Assembly: GCF_003992675.1 (NCBI RefSeq)
Contig: NZ_RZMZ01000015.1
Coordinates: 310,001 to 374,000 of the forward strand
Length of the DNA: 64,000 nucleotides
Direction: 5' to 3'
DNA from: Flagellimonas marinaquae
Lineage (GTDB): Bacteria; Bacteroidota; Bacteroidia; Flavobacteriales; Flavobacteriaceae
How positions within the stretch are numbered: the stretch's first letter is position 1; every line of letters starts with the position of its first letter. The notes under the pieces are model-generated. The model had not been told where the DNA came from, made no database searches, and saw only the letters and a program-made list of their open reading frames with translations. This document shows positions 16,757-24,331 of the stretch, in pieces. The position numbers were made by a program, and so were the translations under genes.

Positions 16757-16960
16757 AGAATAAGGAGAGAAAAGACGATAGCAAATAGACTTGGTTTAGT
16801 TGGACAGTGAGCAGTTAGCATTAGGTAATAGGCAGTGAACACCAAACCCTAAAATAACAAACTCTAAACCTTAAAACCACATAACCATACAAAATCCAAT
16901 CATCCGTCAATCCAACATCCATTGTCTCAAATCCCAAAAAAAATCATTTCTTTTGTGGAT

Positions 16961-17614
16961 ATGGATTTCAACGACCTGTTCCATTTTCTGGAAGAATTGC
17001 AACAAAACAATAACAAGGAATGGATGGATACCAACCGAAAATGGTACAAATCTCTCCGCAACGATTTCATCACTTGGTTGGATGATTTGGATATGACCAT
17101 GGGCCAGCTCCATGATGATTATTACCCAACTCCTGGAAAAAAAGGCATCAACAGAATCAACAATAATTTGATGTTCCACTCAAACAAACCCATTTATAAA
17201 GATCATTTTGGTGCTGGTTTAGACAAAGCGCCCAATTCCGCCGATTTTTATATCGAAATTGGTCTAAAACAATGCTTGCTGGCCGGAGGTCGTTGGCGAC
17301 CCGACTCCAAAACGCTACGGAGTATCAGGGATGCCATCGATTACAATGGCGAGGAATTACAAAAGATTTTGGACAAACCTTCCTTCCAAAAAATGTTCGG
17401 TGGCCTCTACGAAGATGAAAAATTGGTGTCATCACCAAAAGGTTTTTCCAATGACCATCCACAAATTGATTTGCTGCGGAACAAAACCTTCGCCGTGGAA
17501 TACAAATTATCCAAGGCAGAGGTACTGAGCCCTGATTTCAAGGAAAAGATTATTGCCGTGTATAGAGAAATGCTTCCGTTCCGTCAATATTTGAACCAGG
17601 CGGTCACCGTTTAG
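16961..17614 (+). CDS. DUF2461 family protein (TIGR02453)
   Basis: The product is a 217-residue cytoplasmic protein of the DUF2461/TIGR02453 family. It starts DLFHFLEELQQNNNKEWMDTNRKWY and shows NLMFHSNKPIYKDHFGAGL and GLKQCLLAGGRWRPDS further in. The function is unknown. I chose the ATG at 16961 because the family begins directly with a DF-type helix; a longer TTG-initiated frame from 16922 adds 13 atypical residues. The stop codon overlaps that of the M81 peptidase gene, which converges on it. It is a single gene after the repeat-rich region. Confidence 0.85.
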   Translation: MDFNDLFHFLEELQQNNNKEWMDTNRKWYKSLRNDFITWLDDLDMTMGQLHDDYYPTPGKKGINRINNNLMFHSNKPIYKDHFGAGLDKAPNSADFYIEIGLKQCLLAGGRWRPDSKTLRSIRDAIDYNGEELQKILDKPSFQKMFGGLYEDEKLVSSPKGFSNDHPQIDLLRNKTFAVEYKLSKAEVLSPDFKEKIIAVYREMLPFRQYLNQAVTV

Positions 17615-19167
17615 TCCAACTCATCCGAAGCTTGTATCAAACGGGCTGATAGGTCTGGTCGTTCCATATCTTCATCATAGGGAAACATTGGGCGTATGAT
17701 TCTTTTGTGTCCCAAACGTTGAAGATCTTGGTCGACGCCCCCTGGAGTAAGTGCCATGACCCAGTCCCCTCTCATATCGTATAGTTCGGGTACCAAATAC
17801 CCAATTTTGACCACGATGATATCGGTTTCACTTGGATGCAGTCCCAAGTTGGTGAAATCCGATTTTTTGTGATAGGGTTTCCTTTTTTGGGTTACGATGA
17901 TATGGGCATTGTCCACTTTTACCACCACCTCGGTCTCGGCATGCACATCTCCCTCCCGAATAGCCGTTACTTCGCCAGTTAATAACAGCGGTGGGGCATA
18001 TCGGTCATCGATTTCAGCACCCACCTTCGCACTGACTTTTCCACCAACACCCACTTTAAGAGCCTCTTCTACGAGTTTTGGCCCAGGAATGGAGGCGTAA
18101 ATCAAAGATTTGCCATGGGGTGCATGGAATTCCTCTCGTTTTAAAAGTTCTGTCAACGTCCACGTGACATCGCCGGCACCGCCTGCGGTGGGGTTGTCGC
18201 CCATATCGCTAAGGATAAACGGTTTTTTGTCGCTGGCAAGGGCTTGTCCCAAAGCCTCTTCGTAGGATGTGGTGGGAGCAACAAATTCAAATTCTTCGCG
18301 GACATCCCAAAAACTATTGGCCAGTTTTTCAGCCCCTTCGGTAACCTGTTCTTTGTCATCTCCTGTCACCATGACTACGGCATGGTTTCGAGGCTCGTCC
18401 GCCCATGCGTATCCAATCCAAATAGCGGCATCGATAACGCCTTCCTTTTGCTCCACATCAGGAACTTGGGCATACAGGCTTTTTCCGGGTTCTACTCGGG
18501 TACTTGTTTTTTCGCCAGGCAGTAAAATCGGCACCGGAATCCAAGCCTTGTATTTGGGTTTGCCTTTTCCGTTTTCCAGCCTAGACACCAAATTTTCAAC
18601 AGCACGTTTTTTGGATTCGATGGCGTCCTCGTGCGGGGCCATCCGATAACAGGTGATTAAATCGGTATGCTGAGCTAGGCGCTTGGAAACATTTCCATGT
18701 AAATCCATGGAAGTGGAAATCAATACATCGGGCCCTACCACTTGACGAATTCGTCGGATGAGGTCACCTTCTGGGTCATCGAGCCCCACCACGCTCATGG
18801 CACCATGAATATCAAAGAAAAGTCCATCATACGGCAGGTTTTTTTCCAGTAGGGTCAAGGTTTGACCTACTAAGGATTCATAAGCCTCTCGGGTCACCGT
18901 GCCTCCGGGCAACGATTTTCCCACTAAAGTGGGAACCCATTCGGCTCGTTGCCTCAACGTGGAATCAGCGTCCATGAAAGGATAACGGTTAAAAATAGAA
19001 TCACCTATTTTCGCATGGAACGCTTCTTCGTGGGTGAGCGCGGGTGAAAAGGTACTGGACTCAATGCCCAGTCCGGCTATGGCTATTCGGGGCAATTGTG
19101 GTTCCGTTTTTTTTTCACAGCCCATCAGCAAGGCACAAAACAACAATAAAAGTAAAGGGTTACGCAT
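17611..19167 (-). CDS. M81 family (MlrC-like) metallopeptidase lipoprotein
   Basis: The 518-residue product begins with a lipoprotein signal (LLFCALLMGCEKK, Cys17). It continues with the M81 N-terminal opening IAIAGLGIESSTFSP near residues 28-42, the DIHGAMSV motif near 119-126 and STSMDLHGNVS near 151-161, which hold the expected metal ligands. The C-terminal half shows DMGDNPTAGGAGD near 323-335. The family's founding member, MlrC, cleaves linearised microcystin; other members act on unknown peptides or amides. I infer a periplasmic or outer-membrane peptide/amide hydrolase. It is a single gene, and its stop overlaps that of the DUF2461 gene. Confidence 0.88.
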   Translation of the reverse strand: MRNPLLLLLFCALLMGCEKKTEPQLPRIAIAGLGIESSTFSPALTHEEAFHAKIGDSIFNRYPFMDADSTLRQRAEWVPTLVGKSLPGGTVTREAYESLVGQTLTLLEKNLPYDGLFFDIHGAMSVVGLDDPEGDLIRRIRQVVGPDVLISTSMDLHGNVSKRLAQHTDLITCYRMAPHEDAIESKKRAVENLVSRLENGKGKPKYKAWIPVPILLPGEKTSTRVEPGKSLYAQVPDVEQKEGVIDAAIWIGYAWADEPRNHAVVMVTGDDKEQVTEGAEKLANSFWDVREEFEFVAPTTSYEEALGQALASDKKPFILSDMGDNPTAGGAGDVTWTLTELLKREEFHAPHGKSLIYASIPGPKLVEEALKVGVGGKVSAKVGAEIDDRYAPPLLLTGEVTAIREGDVHAETEVVVKVDNAHIIVTQKRKPYHKKSDFTNLGLHPSETDIIVVKIGYLVPELYDMRGDWVMALTPGGVDQDLQRLGHKRIIRPMFPYDEDMERPDLSARLIQASDELD

Positions 19168-19314
19168 TTTATCAGGTTTGGTTGATTTTCAGTAAGACCT
19201 AAATATCGACATTATTGGTAAGGTATCAAAAGAAAGGAGTGTCTCGGAATGATACGGGGATAAGCATTATATTTAAAAAATGACTAAACTATCAAAATAG
19301 CATAGCAGGTGGAC

Positions 19315-19872
19315 ATGATCTTGAAGAACATCGGTAAGCATATATCGCTCAATCCATCAGAAAAAAGCCAGTTACTCTCCTTGCTACCATCCATCTCCGT
19401 TCCGAAAAAGGAAATCATTATTGACCAAGGGCGCATTTGTGACACCCTGTTTTTTGTGGAATCTGGAAGTTTTCGGGCGTATAACCTTAACAAGGACGGC
19501 AAGGAATCCACCATCATGTTTGCACCCAAGGATTGGTGGGTTACCGACATGAATTCCTTTTTGAACAAAGTACCTTCTTTACTTTCATTGGAAGCTTTGG
19601 AAAATAGTATGGTATACACCTTAAGTCGGTCAAATTTTGATGATTTGCTCAATAAAATACCCAAGTTGGAACGCTTTTTCAGAATTCTTTTCCAAAAGGC
19701 CTACATCAGGGAACAATTAAGAGTTTTGGACAATATATCTTTGACAACCGAAGAAAGGTATCTCAACTTTATTCGCAAGTACCCCGATTTGGCGGAGAAG
19801 GTAACGCAAAAGCAAATTGCTTCCTATCTTGGGGTAACCCCAGAATTTTTGAGCTCGGTAAAAAAGAAATAG
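19315..19872 (+). CDS. Crp/Fnr-type transcriptional regulator
   Basis: The 185-residue product has an N-terminal cyclic-nucleotide-binding-type barrel (LLPSISVPKKEIIIDQGRICDTLFFVESGSFRAY, then a Trp-Trp DWWV strand) and a central dimerisation helix. It ends in a short helix-turn-helix, TQKQIASYLGVTPEFLSSV. Bacteroidota have many such proteins, and most lack the residues for binding cAMP. I chose the ATG at 19315; a GTG at 19309 would add two residues. The DUF4406 gene follows after 66 bp, and the NudK gene overlaps that one, so the regulator could control them. No operator could be identified. Confidence 0.88.
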   Translation: MILKNIGKHISLNPSEKSQLLSLLPSISVPKKEIIIDQGRICDTLFFVESGSFRAYNLNKDGKESTIMFAPKDWWVTDMNSFLNKVPSLLSLEALENSMVYTLSRSNFDDLLNKIPKLERFFRILFQKAYIREQLRVLDNISLTTEERYLNFIRKYPDLAEKVTQKQIASYLGVTPEFLSSVKKK

Positions 19873-19938
19873 TTGGGCTTAAACTATCTTAAGTTTAAAT
19901 TCAAGGTATTTGATTTTATTTACCAAAAACTTTCTAAA

Positions 19939-20301
19939 ATGATGATGATTCTAATCGCTGGACCTTACAGGAGTGGCACCCAAAATGATCCGGCACGCAT
20001 TAAAAAAAACATGGACAAATTGGAAGCCCAAGCTTTGCCCGTATTCCGCAAGGGGCATGTTCCCATGATCGGGGAATGGGCAGCCAATCCACTCATTGAA
20101 CTTGCGGGTTCCAAAGAAGTAGGGGATGACATATTCAATGAGATCCAATATCCTGTGGCGCATCGATTGTTGCGAAAGTGTGACGCCGTTTTGCGCATTG
20201 AAGGGGAATCGGTAGGCGCTGATCAGGATGTGGAATTGGCCAAAAAACTTGGACTAAAAATTTATTACGATATCAATGACATCCCAAATGCAGAACAATA
20301 G
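19939..20301 (+). CDS. DUF4406 domain protein
   Basis: The 120-residue product shows the DUF4406 features: an opening strand and loop ILIAGPYRSGT near residues 4-14, GHVPMIGEWAANPLIELAG near 41-59, and CDAVLRIEGESVGADQDVELAKKLGLKIYY near the end. This is a Rossmann-like nucleoside 2-deoxyribosyltransferase-type fold. A nucleotide or nucleoside substrate is plausible but unproven. The start could be any of three consecutive ATG codons from 19939. Its end overlaps the NudK gene, so translation may be coupled. That supports a role in handling nucleotides or sugar-nucleotides. Confidence 0.82.
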   Translation: MMMILIAGPYRSGTQNDPARIKKNMDKLEAQALPVFRKGHVPMIGEWAANPLIELAGSKEVGDDIFNEIQYPVAHRLLRKCDAVLRIEGESVGADQDVELAKKLGLKIYYDINDIPNAEQ

Positions 20302-20875
20302 AGTCAGAAACATAGAACGGGAATTGCTTTCGGATAACTGGTATTCCCTAGAAAAAATCACCTTTGAATATCTGCGCGACGATGGGGTCTGGGAAAAGCA
20401 GATTCGCGAAGCCTACGATCGTGGCAATGGAGCAGTAATTTTATTGTACAACGTGGAAAAAGAAACGGTGGTGCTTACCAAACAGTTTCGAATGCCCACC
20501 TATGTGAACGGCAATACGGATGGAATGATGATTGAAGCTTGTGCTGGAATTTTAGAAAAAGGCAATGCCGAAGAAACCATTAAAATGGAAGTAGAGGAGG
20601 AAACAGGCTATAAGATTGATCATGTAAAGAAGGTCTTTGAGTCCTACATGTCGCCAGGTTCGGTTACCGAAATCCTGTATTTTTTTATTGGCGCTTACGA
20701 AGATGGGATGAAAGTTAGCGAAGGGGGTGGTGCCGATGATGAAACGGAAAACATTGAGGTCTTGGAGATGGGTTTTAATGAAGCCTTGGGTATGGTAAAA
20801 TCTGGAGAGATTAGAGATGCCAAGACCATAATGTTGTTGCAATACGCCCAGATTGAGGGAATTTTTAATCAATAA
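20288..20875 (+). CDS. nudK: GDP-mannose pyrophosphatase (Nudix)
   Basis: The 195-residue protein matches E. coli NudK along its length. It has a YDRGNGAVILLYN-type motif near 41-53, the FRMPTYVNGN segment, a Nudix box GILEKGNAEETIKMEVEEETGY near residues 81-102, then ESYMSPGSVTE, GGGADDE and SGEIRDAKT. As in E. coli NudK, the usual Nudix Arg before the first Glu is replaced (Met here). It hydrolyses GDP-mannose to GMP and mannose-1-phosphate. I chose the ATG at 20288 because it gives the same distance to the SDN motif as in E. coli; ATG at 20276 is the alternative. Its stop overlaps the carboxypeptidase gene by 7 bp. Confidence 0.9.
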   Translation: MQNNRVRNIERELLSDNWYSLEKITFEYLRDDGVWEKQIREAYDRGNGAVILLYNVEKETVVLTKQFRMPTYVNGNTDGMMIEACAGILEKGNAEETIKMEVEEETGYKIDHVKKVFESYMSPGSVTEILYFFIGAYEDGMKVSEGGGADDETENIEVLEMGFNEALGMVKSGEIRDAKTIMLLQYAQIEGIFNQ

Positions 20876-22152
20876 TGCTCGTAGAGATGCTTTAGGGTAG
20901 TATACATTTGTTCCCTGATGACTTGGGAAGGCACCCTAAAATGATTGTTCATAAAACTGAAGATGAGCAATTTGCCCGATTTTGTTTTGATGTAGCCGCT
21001 CAAATTATAATTGTTGCCCATAGAACCGGATTTCGCAAAAAGAAAAGGCTCCGTGGTCGTGTCCTCCCATTCTTCGACCGTGCTATCCGGACCCCACATG
21101 GGGAAAATAGCGAACAGGCGGTCCTCTGGAAGTTCATCGTGTAATTTTTGAAGGATGTGGACAAACGAACGTGGGGTAAACAGGTTGTAGCGCGAAAGCC
21201 CAGAACCATCTACCCAGCGAGGCTGCTGGGCAAGGTCTTTTAGATCATTTCCCAACATATAGTCTATTGCCTTTTGGGTGCTCAGGGTATCGGAAATCAT
21301 ACCAGAGGCTGCCAACAACAATTGTTCGGCCAAAAAGTTGTCGCTTACAAATAGCATTCGTTTGTATATGGAATCGGTGTCCACACCATAAATCACCTGT
21401 TTTTTCCCTTCGGGAAACTGTTTAGCCAAGACAATCTCCTTGCCCAAAACTGATTCCAACAATCCCTTGCTTAGGGTATCATTGGTGATGAAGGGGATTT
21501 CCAACGTATCCTGTTCGGTTGGGGATATGTAAAACCTATTCTGAAACTCTTCGCGATGTATCGTCGTATCCTTTAGGGTAATCTGATTTTTGAAATTTCC
21601 AGGGGAAACCTCCAATGCGTCATTGTTGGACATCATGACCACATTTCCATAAAGGGGCAACATGGATTTTTCCGGTGAAAAGTAAGTGTCGTAATCCTCC
21701 CATGCCCAGCCGGGTCCGAACCGTTTTTCTTGATGGTTTTTGGTGAAAAGGGCCAGATTTCCTTGTTTTTGGAGCCAATGGATTGCTGTACTGTCCTTAA
21801 AGTAAGGATGTAGCCAAGTGGGGTCGCCGGTTCCCTCGAAAAAAACAGTATCGTTTGCGACCATATACCGCAATGCAGGTATGTTTTTGGGCAGCAAACG
21901 GAGCCCGGTATAAAAGGTTACAATCTTTGTGTTACTGGCAGGGGTAAAATAAGCATCACCGTTCACTGCATAAATTTCCTTATCGGTATTGGCATCGATG
22001 ATCACAAGCCCATGAAAGGAATGACGAAAGGATTCATCCGCCATTCGTTGATTCAATGTCCTTTTCAGCGAAGAGCAACCCGTCATCAAAAAAGCAATAA
22101 ACAATGTTTTGATAATCAGTGGGTTGATTGGTTTTTTGGGGGGTTTATGCAT
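20869..22152 (-). CDS. D-alanyl-D-alanine carboxypeptidase/endopeptidase, PBP4 (S13) family lipoprotein
   Basis: The 427-residue product has a lipoprotein signal ending LMTGC (Cys25). The three penicillin-binding motifs are in order: SNTK in TPASNTKIV (SxxK), SRYN in DGSGLSRYNLF (SxN) and KSG in FAKSGSMGN (KTG equivalent). This is the S13 family of murein DD-carboxypeptidases and endopeptidases, which trim cross-links during growth. It is lipid-anchored and should act in the periplasm. The KSG instead of KTG is seen in other members. It is transcribed alone, convergent with nudK. Confidence 0.9.
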   Translation of the reverse strand: MHKPPKKPINPLIIKTLFIAFLMTGCSSLKRTLNQRMADESFRHSFHGLVIIDANTDKEIYAVNGDAYFTPASNTKIVTFYTGLRLLPKNIPALRYMVANDTVFFEGTGDPTWLHPYFKDSTAIHWLQKQGNLALFTKNHQEKRFGPGWAWEDYDTYFSPEKSMLPLYGNVVMMSNNDALEVSPGNFKNQITLKDTTIHREEFQNRFYISPTEQDTLEIPFITNDTLSKGLLESVLGKEIVLAKQFPEGKKQVIYGVDTDSIYKRMLFVSDNFLAEQLLLAASGMISDTLSTQKAIDYMLGNDLKDLAQQPRWVDGSGLSRYNLFTPRSFVHILQKLHDELPEDRLFAIFPMWGPDSTVEEWEDTTTEPFLFAKSGSMGNNYNLSGYIKTKSGKLLIFSFMNNHFRVPSQVIREQMYTTLKHLYEHY

Positions 22153-22272
22153 CGGTTATCTTCATCGATTTTAACAACAACATATTTATTTTTTAACTGG
22201 AAGTTAAGTTTTTTAAACGGCTTTTTTGCTAATTTAGAACATAACCTATTGACCCAATTTAATCAAATTATT

Positions 22273-22470
22273 ATGCCTAGAGCTATGTTAGAATACACCA
22301 AAACAATCCTTCAAAAGGTGAGTTTTGATGCGAAACTTTTTGCTAGGGAACTTCAAAAGGCAATTTCGAGACTGTTGCCCAACGAAGTAGAAGAGCTGAA
22401 AATCTGGTTGCAATTTTATATTGTGGATAAACCAGAATTACGTCCAACATTACTACTGTTAAAAAAGTAA
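22273..22470 (+). CDS. Small conserved flavobacterial protein
   Basis: A 65-residue basic protein is predicted, starting MPRAMLEYTKTILQKVSFD and containing the run FARELQKAISRLLPNEVEELKIW. The core MLEYTKTIL-x-KVSFD recalls a conserved small protein of unknown function in flavobacteria. It has no signal peptide or membrane helix. An open frame extends further upstream to 22012, but that part lies over the opposite-strand peptidase gene. I chose 22273 because coding-like residues start there; 22285 is an alternative ATG. A strong terminator follows within 12 bp. Confidence 0.78.
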   Translation: MPRAMLEYTKTILQKVSFDAKLFARELQKAISRLLPNEVEELKIWLQFYIVDKPELRPTLLLLKK

Positions 22471-22481
22471 ACACAAACCGA

Positions 22482-22510
22482 AGAGCCGCTAAAAAGCGGC
22501 TCTTTTAATT
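22482..22510. terminator. Bidirectional terminator between small protein and oxyR
   Basis: AGAGCCGCT at 22482-22490 pairs with AGCGGCTCT at 22495-22503 over a four-base loop, then TTTAATTTTT. It serves the small plus-strand gene and lies at the end of the convergent oxyR gene. Confidence 0.85.
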
Positions 22511-23446
22511 TTTGGCCAATGGGCTGATGATTTTGACATCCTGAAAGGCAATGGCCCCTCGTACTATACTGGAAACGACTTCCCTCAAGGCATCCGTAAT
22601 CTGTATTTTTAGCTCGCTTTTATGGTAGATCATACTTATTTCCCTAGCGGGCACAGGATTTTTAAATGATTTTAAATTTACGGTCTTTTGTTTGTCCAAA
22701 TGTAAGGTGTTCAAATAGGGAAGGAGGGTCATGCCCATACCCTCATCGGCCAAGCTCACCAAGGTTTCAAAACTGCCACTTTCTATCTTAAAATGTTCGC
22801 CACTTAGGTTTTGCGATGCTTTACATAGATTGATGACCCCTTCTCTAAAACAGTGTCCATCTTGTAGCAAAAGAACATCACTTACGTCTAAATGTTCGGT
22901 GGTTAATTGTTCCTCTGCAGCCAAACGGTGGTTTTTTGGGACATATCCCACAAAAGGCTCGTAATAGAGGGGGCGCTCCTTGATAAATTCAATTTCCAAA
23001 GGAGTAGCGGCAATTCCAGCATCCAAATGACCGTCCAAGATATTCTTGATCATGGTTTGGGTGGACTGCTCTTTGATAATAAGGTTTACTTTGGGATATT
23101 TTTTGATAAAGGCGTTCAGGAACATGGGCAGCAGTGTTGGCATTACCGTTGGAATGATGCCCAAGGTGTAGTCTCCTCCAATGTACCCTTTATCCTGATC
23201 TACAATATCTTTGATGCGTTCCGCTTCTGCCACAATATTTTTGGCTTGTGCCACGATTTTCTTTCCGACTTCCGTGATGGTGATGGGCTTTTTGCTGCGG
23301 TCAAAAATGAGAATGTCGAGTTCGTCCTCCAACTTCTGAACTTGCATGCTCAGGGTAGGCTGGGTCACAAAACTTTTCTCTGCGGCCAAGGTAAAGTTCT
23401 TGTGTTCCGCAACGGCCAATACATACTGTAGTTGGGTAATGGTCAT
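22505..23446 (-). CDS. oxyR: OxyR hydrogen-peroxide-sensing LysR-type activator
   Basis: The 313-residue protein has the LysR helix-turn-helix at residues 1-60 (QYVLAVAEHKNFTLAAEKSFVTQPTLS). In the substrate domain it carries the sequence DGHCFREGVINLC. Its two cysteines, Cys199 and Cys208, sit at exactly the residue numbers of the peroxide-sensing pair in E. coli OxyR. This supports a true peroxide sensor that activates catalase/peroxidase genes. None of those genes is next to it in the window. It is a single-gene unit upstream of the palindromic repeat at 23549-23667. The GMGMTLLPYL motif near 248-257 also fits OxyR. Confidence 0.93.
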   Translation of the reverse strand: MTITQLQYVLAVAEHKNFTLAAEKSFVTQPTLSMQVQKLEDELDILIFDRSKKPITITEVGKKIVAQAKNIVAEAERIKDIVDQDKGYIGGDYTLGIIPTVMPTLLPMFLNAFIKKYPKVNLIIKEQSTQTMIKNILDGHLDAGIAATPLEIEFIKERPLYYEPFVGYVPKNHRLAAEEQLTTEHLDVSDVLLLQDGHCFREGVINLCKASQNLSGEHFKIESGSFETLVSLADEGMGMTLLPYLNTLHLDKQKTVNLKSFKNPVPAREISMIYHKSELKIQITDALREVVSSIVRGAIAFQDVKIISPLAKN

Positions 23447-23548
23447 CCAATAATAAGTTTAGGACATAAAAGTATAAAAAACCATCAGTCTAATCTATAG
23501 AAGAAAAACTGAAATCGTGGATGACAGTGGTTTTAAAACAAAAAGGCT

Positions 23549-23667
23549 GTCTAAAAAGCTGATTAACTGTAAGTTAGAGCGCAGTCGAGACCTTAAAATA
23601 CATTGATAATCAATGGGTTTCGACTGCGCTCAACCTGACAAAGTTCAAATATTATCGCTTTTTAGAC
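23549..23667. repeat. Palindromic interspersed repeat, copy 2 (about 119 bp)
   Basis: This is the reverse-complement counterpart of 5683-5800. It starts GTCTAAAAAGCT and ends GCTTTTTAGAC. The inner arms are GAGCGCAGTCGAGA and TTTCGACTGCGCTC. It lies upstream of oxyR and downstream of the DUF2141 gene. Confidence 0.75.
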
Positions 23668-23698
23668 GACCTAATCGTTCAATGTTCAGCTATTATCC

Positions 23699-24118
23699 TT
23701 AGAACCGGATGTTGAACTCCAAATTTTCCTCGCCAACTTGGAACTGGGCGCTGTTGAAGTTTGGCGGACCCATGGTCATATCGTTGCCGGACATTCCGTA
23801 GCTCTCTTTGGGCATTCCGTTTGGCTCATAATCCATACGTTTGTTTCCGTTGGCATCGTGCAGGGCCATGATGGCATAAGCCCCAGGGGCAACATTGGTA
23901 AAGGTCACGGTAACTTTTCCATCTTCAATGTTGCTTTGGAGGTTTTGTATTCCAGGACCTTTCATAAAGGTGTCGGCGGTGTGCAGCCCCAGAAGAACTT
24001 GACCCTCATTGCTCTGAACGTTGTCAATGGTTACGGTAATATCCACCCCATCCTTGTCTTGCGCACTGGCGATGATACTTACCAAGAAAAAACTTAAAGC
24101 TAGTGTTACAGTTTTCAT
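23699..24118 (-). CDS. Exported DUF2141 protein
   Basis: The product is 139 residues from the ATG at 24118, with a Sec signal peptide ending SIIASAQ. The mature part matches DUF2141: GQVLLGLHTADTFM, APGAYAIMALHDANGNKRMDYEPNGMPKESYGMS and the MGPPNF motif. It is a small secreted or periplasmic beta-sandwich protein of unknown function. A longer frame starts at 24148, but its extra ten residues precede the signal peptide and are unlikely. It is a single gene. Confidence 0.88.
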   Translation of the reverse strand: MKTVTLALSFFLVSIIASAQDKDGVDITVTIDNVQSNEGQVLLGLHTADTFMKGPGIQNLQSNIEDGKVTVTFTNVAPGAYAIMALHDANGNKRMDYEPNGMPKESYGMSGNDMTMGPPNFNSAQFQVGEENLEFNIRF

Positions 24119-24236
24119 ATGATTTGTTTTTGATGATTTGTATGCCACAAAGTTGCTGCAAGTGATTCGTGTAACAAATTCAAGATGACTGAAATGTGGA
24201 ATTTAAGGAGTGAATTGCAAAGGGGAAAATAGGATT

Positions 24237-24307
24237 TCAATTCAGGTGTAAAAAATAACAATTGGGTATTTCGTTTTGGTTTGCCTTCCAAGAGCGAGGC
24301 AATTTTG
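24237..24307 (+). promoter_or_regulatory. LytTR-like paired boxes and -7 element before TonB receptor
   Basis: TCAATTCAG at 24237-24245 and ACAATTGGG at 24258-24266 are 21 bp apart. They match the LytTR half-site [TA][AC][CA]GTTN[AG][TG] at eight of nine positions each. The -7-like element CAATTTTG has its TTTG at 24304-24307, exactly 46 bp after the second box starts. The same geometry precedes the two promoters at 31408 and 33572. The leader ends AACGAACAGTCATG, also shared with both. Confidence 0.65.
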
Positions 24308-24331
24308 TGGCATCAAACAAAACGAACAGTC

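Noticed and set aside
16902..16914. Single CATCCGTCAAT before the DUF2461 gene
   Set aside because: No second box at 21 bp on either side, so chance or a relic is as likely as a site.
13905..16960. Insertion sequence around the BspA-like gene
   Set aside because: No transposase, no clear terminal inverted repeats or target duplication; only direct repeats.
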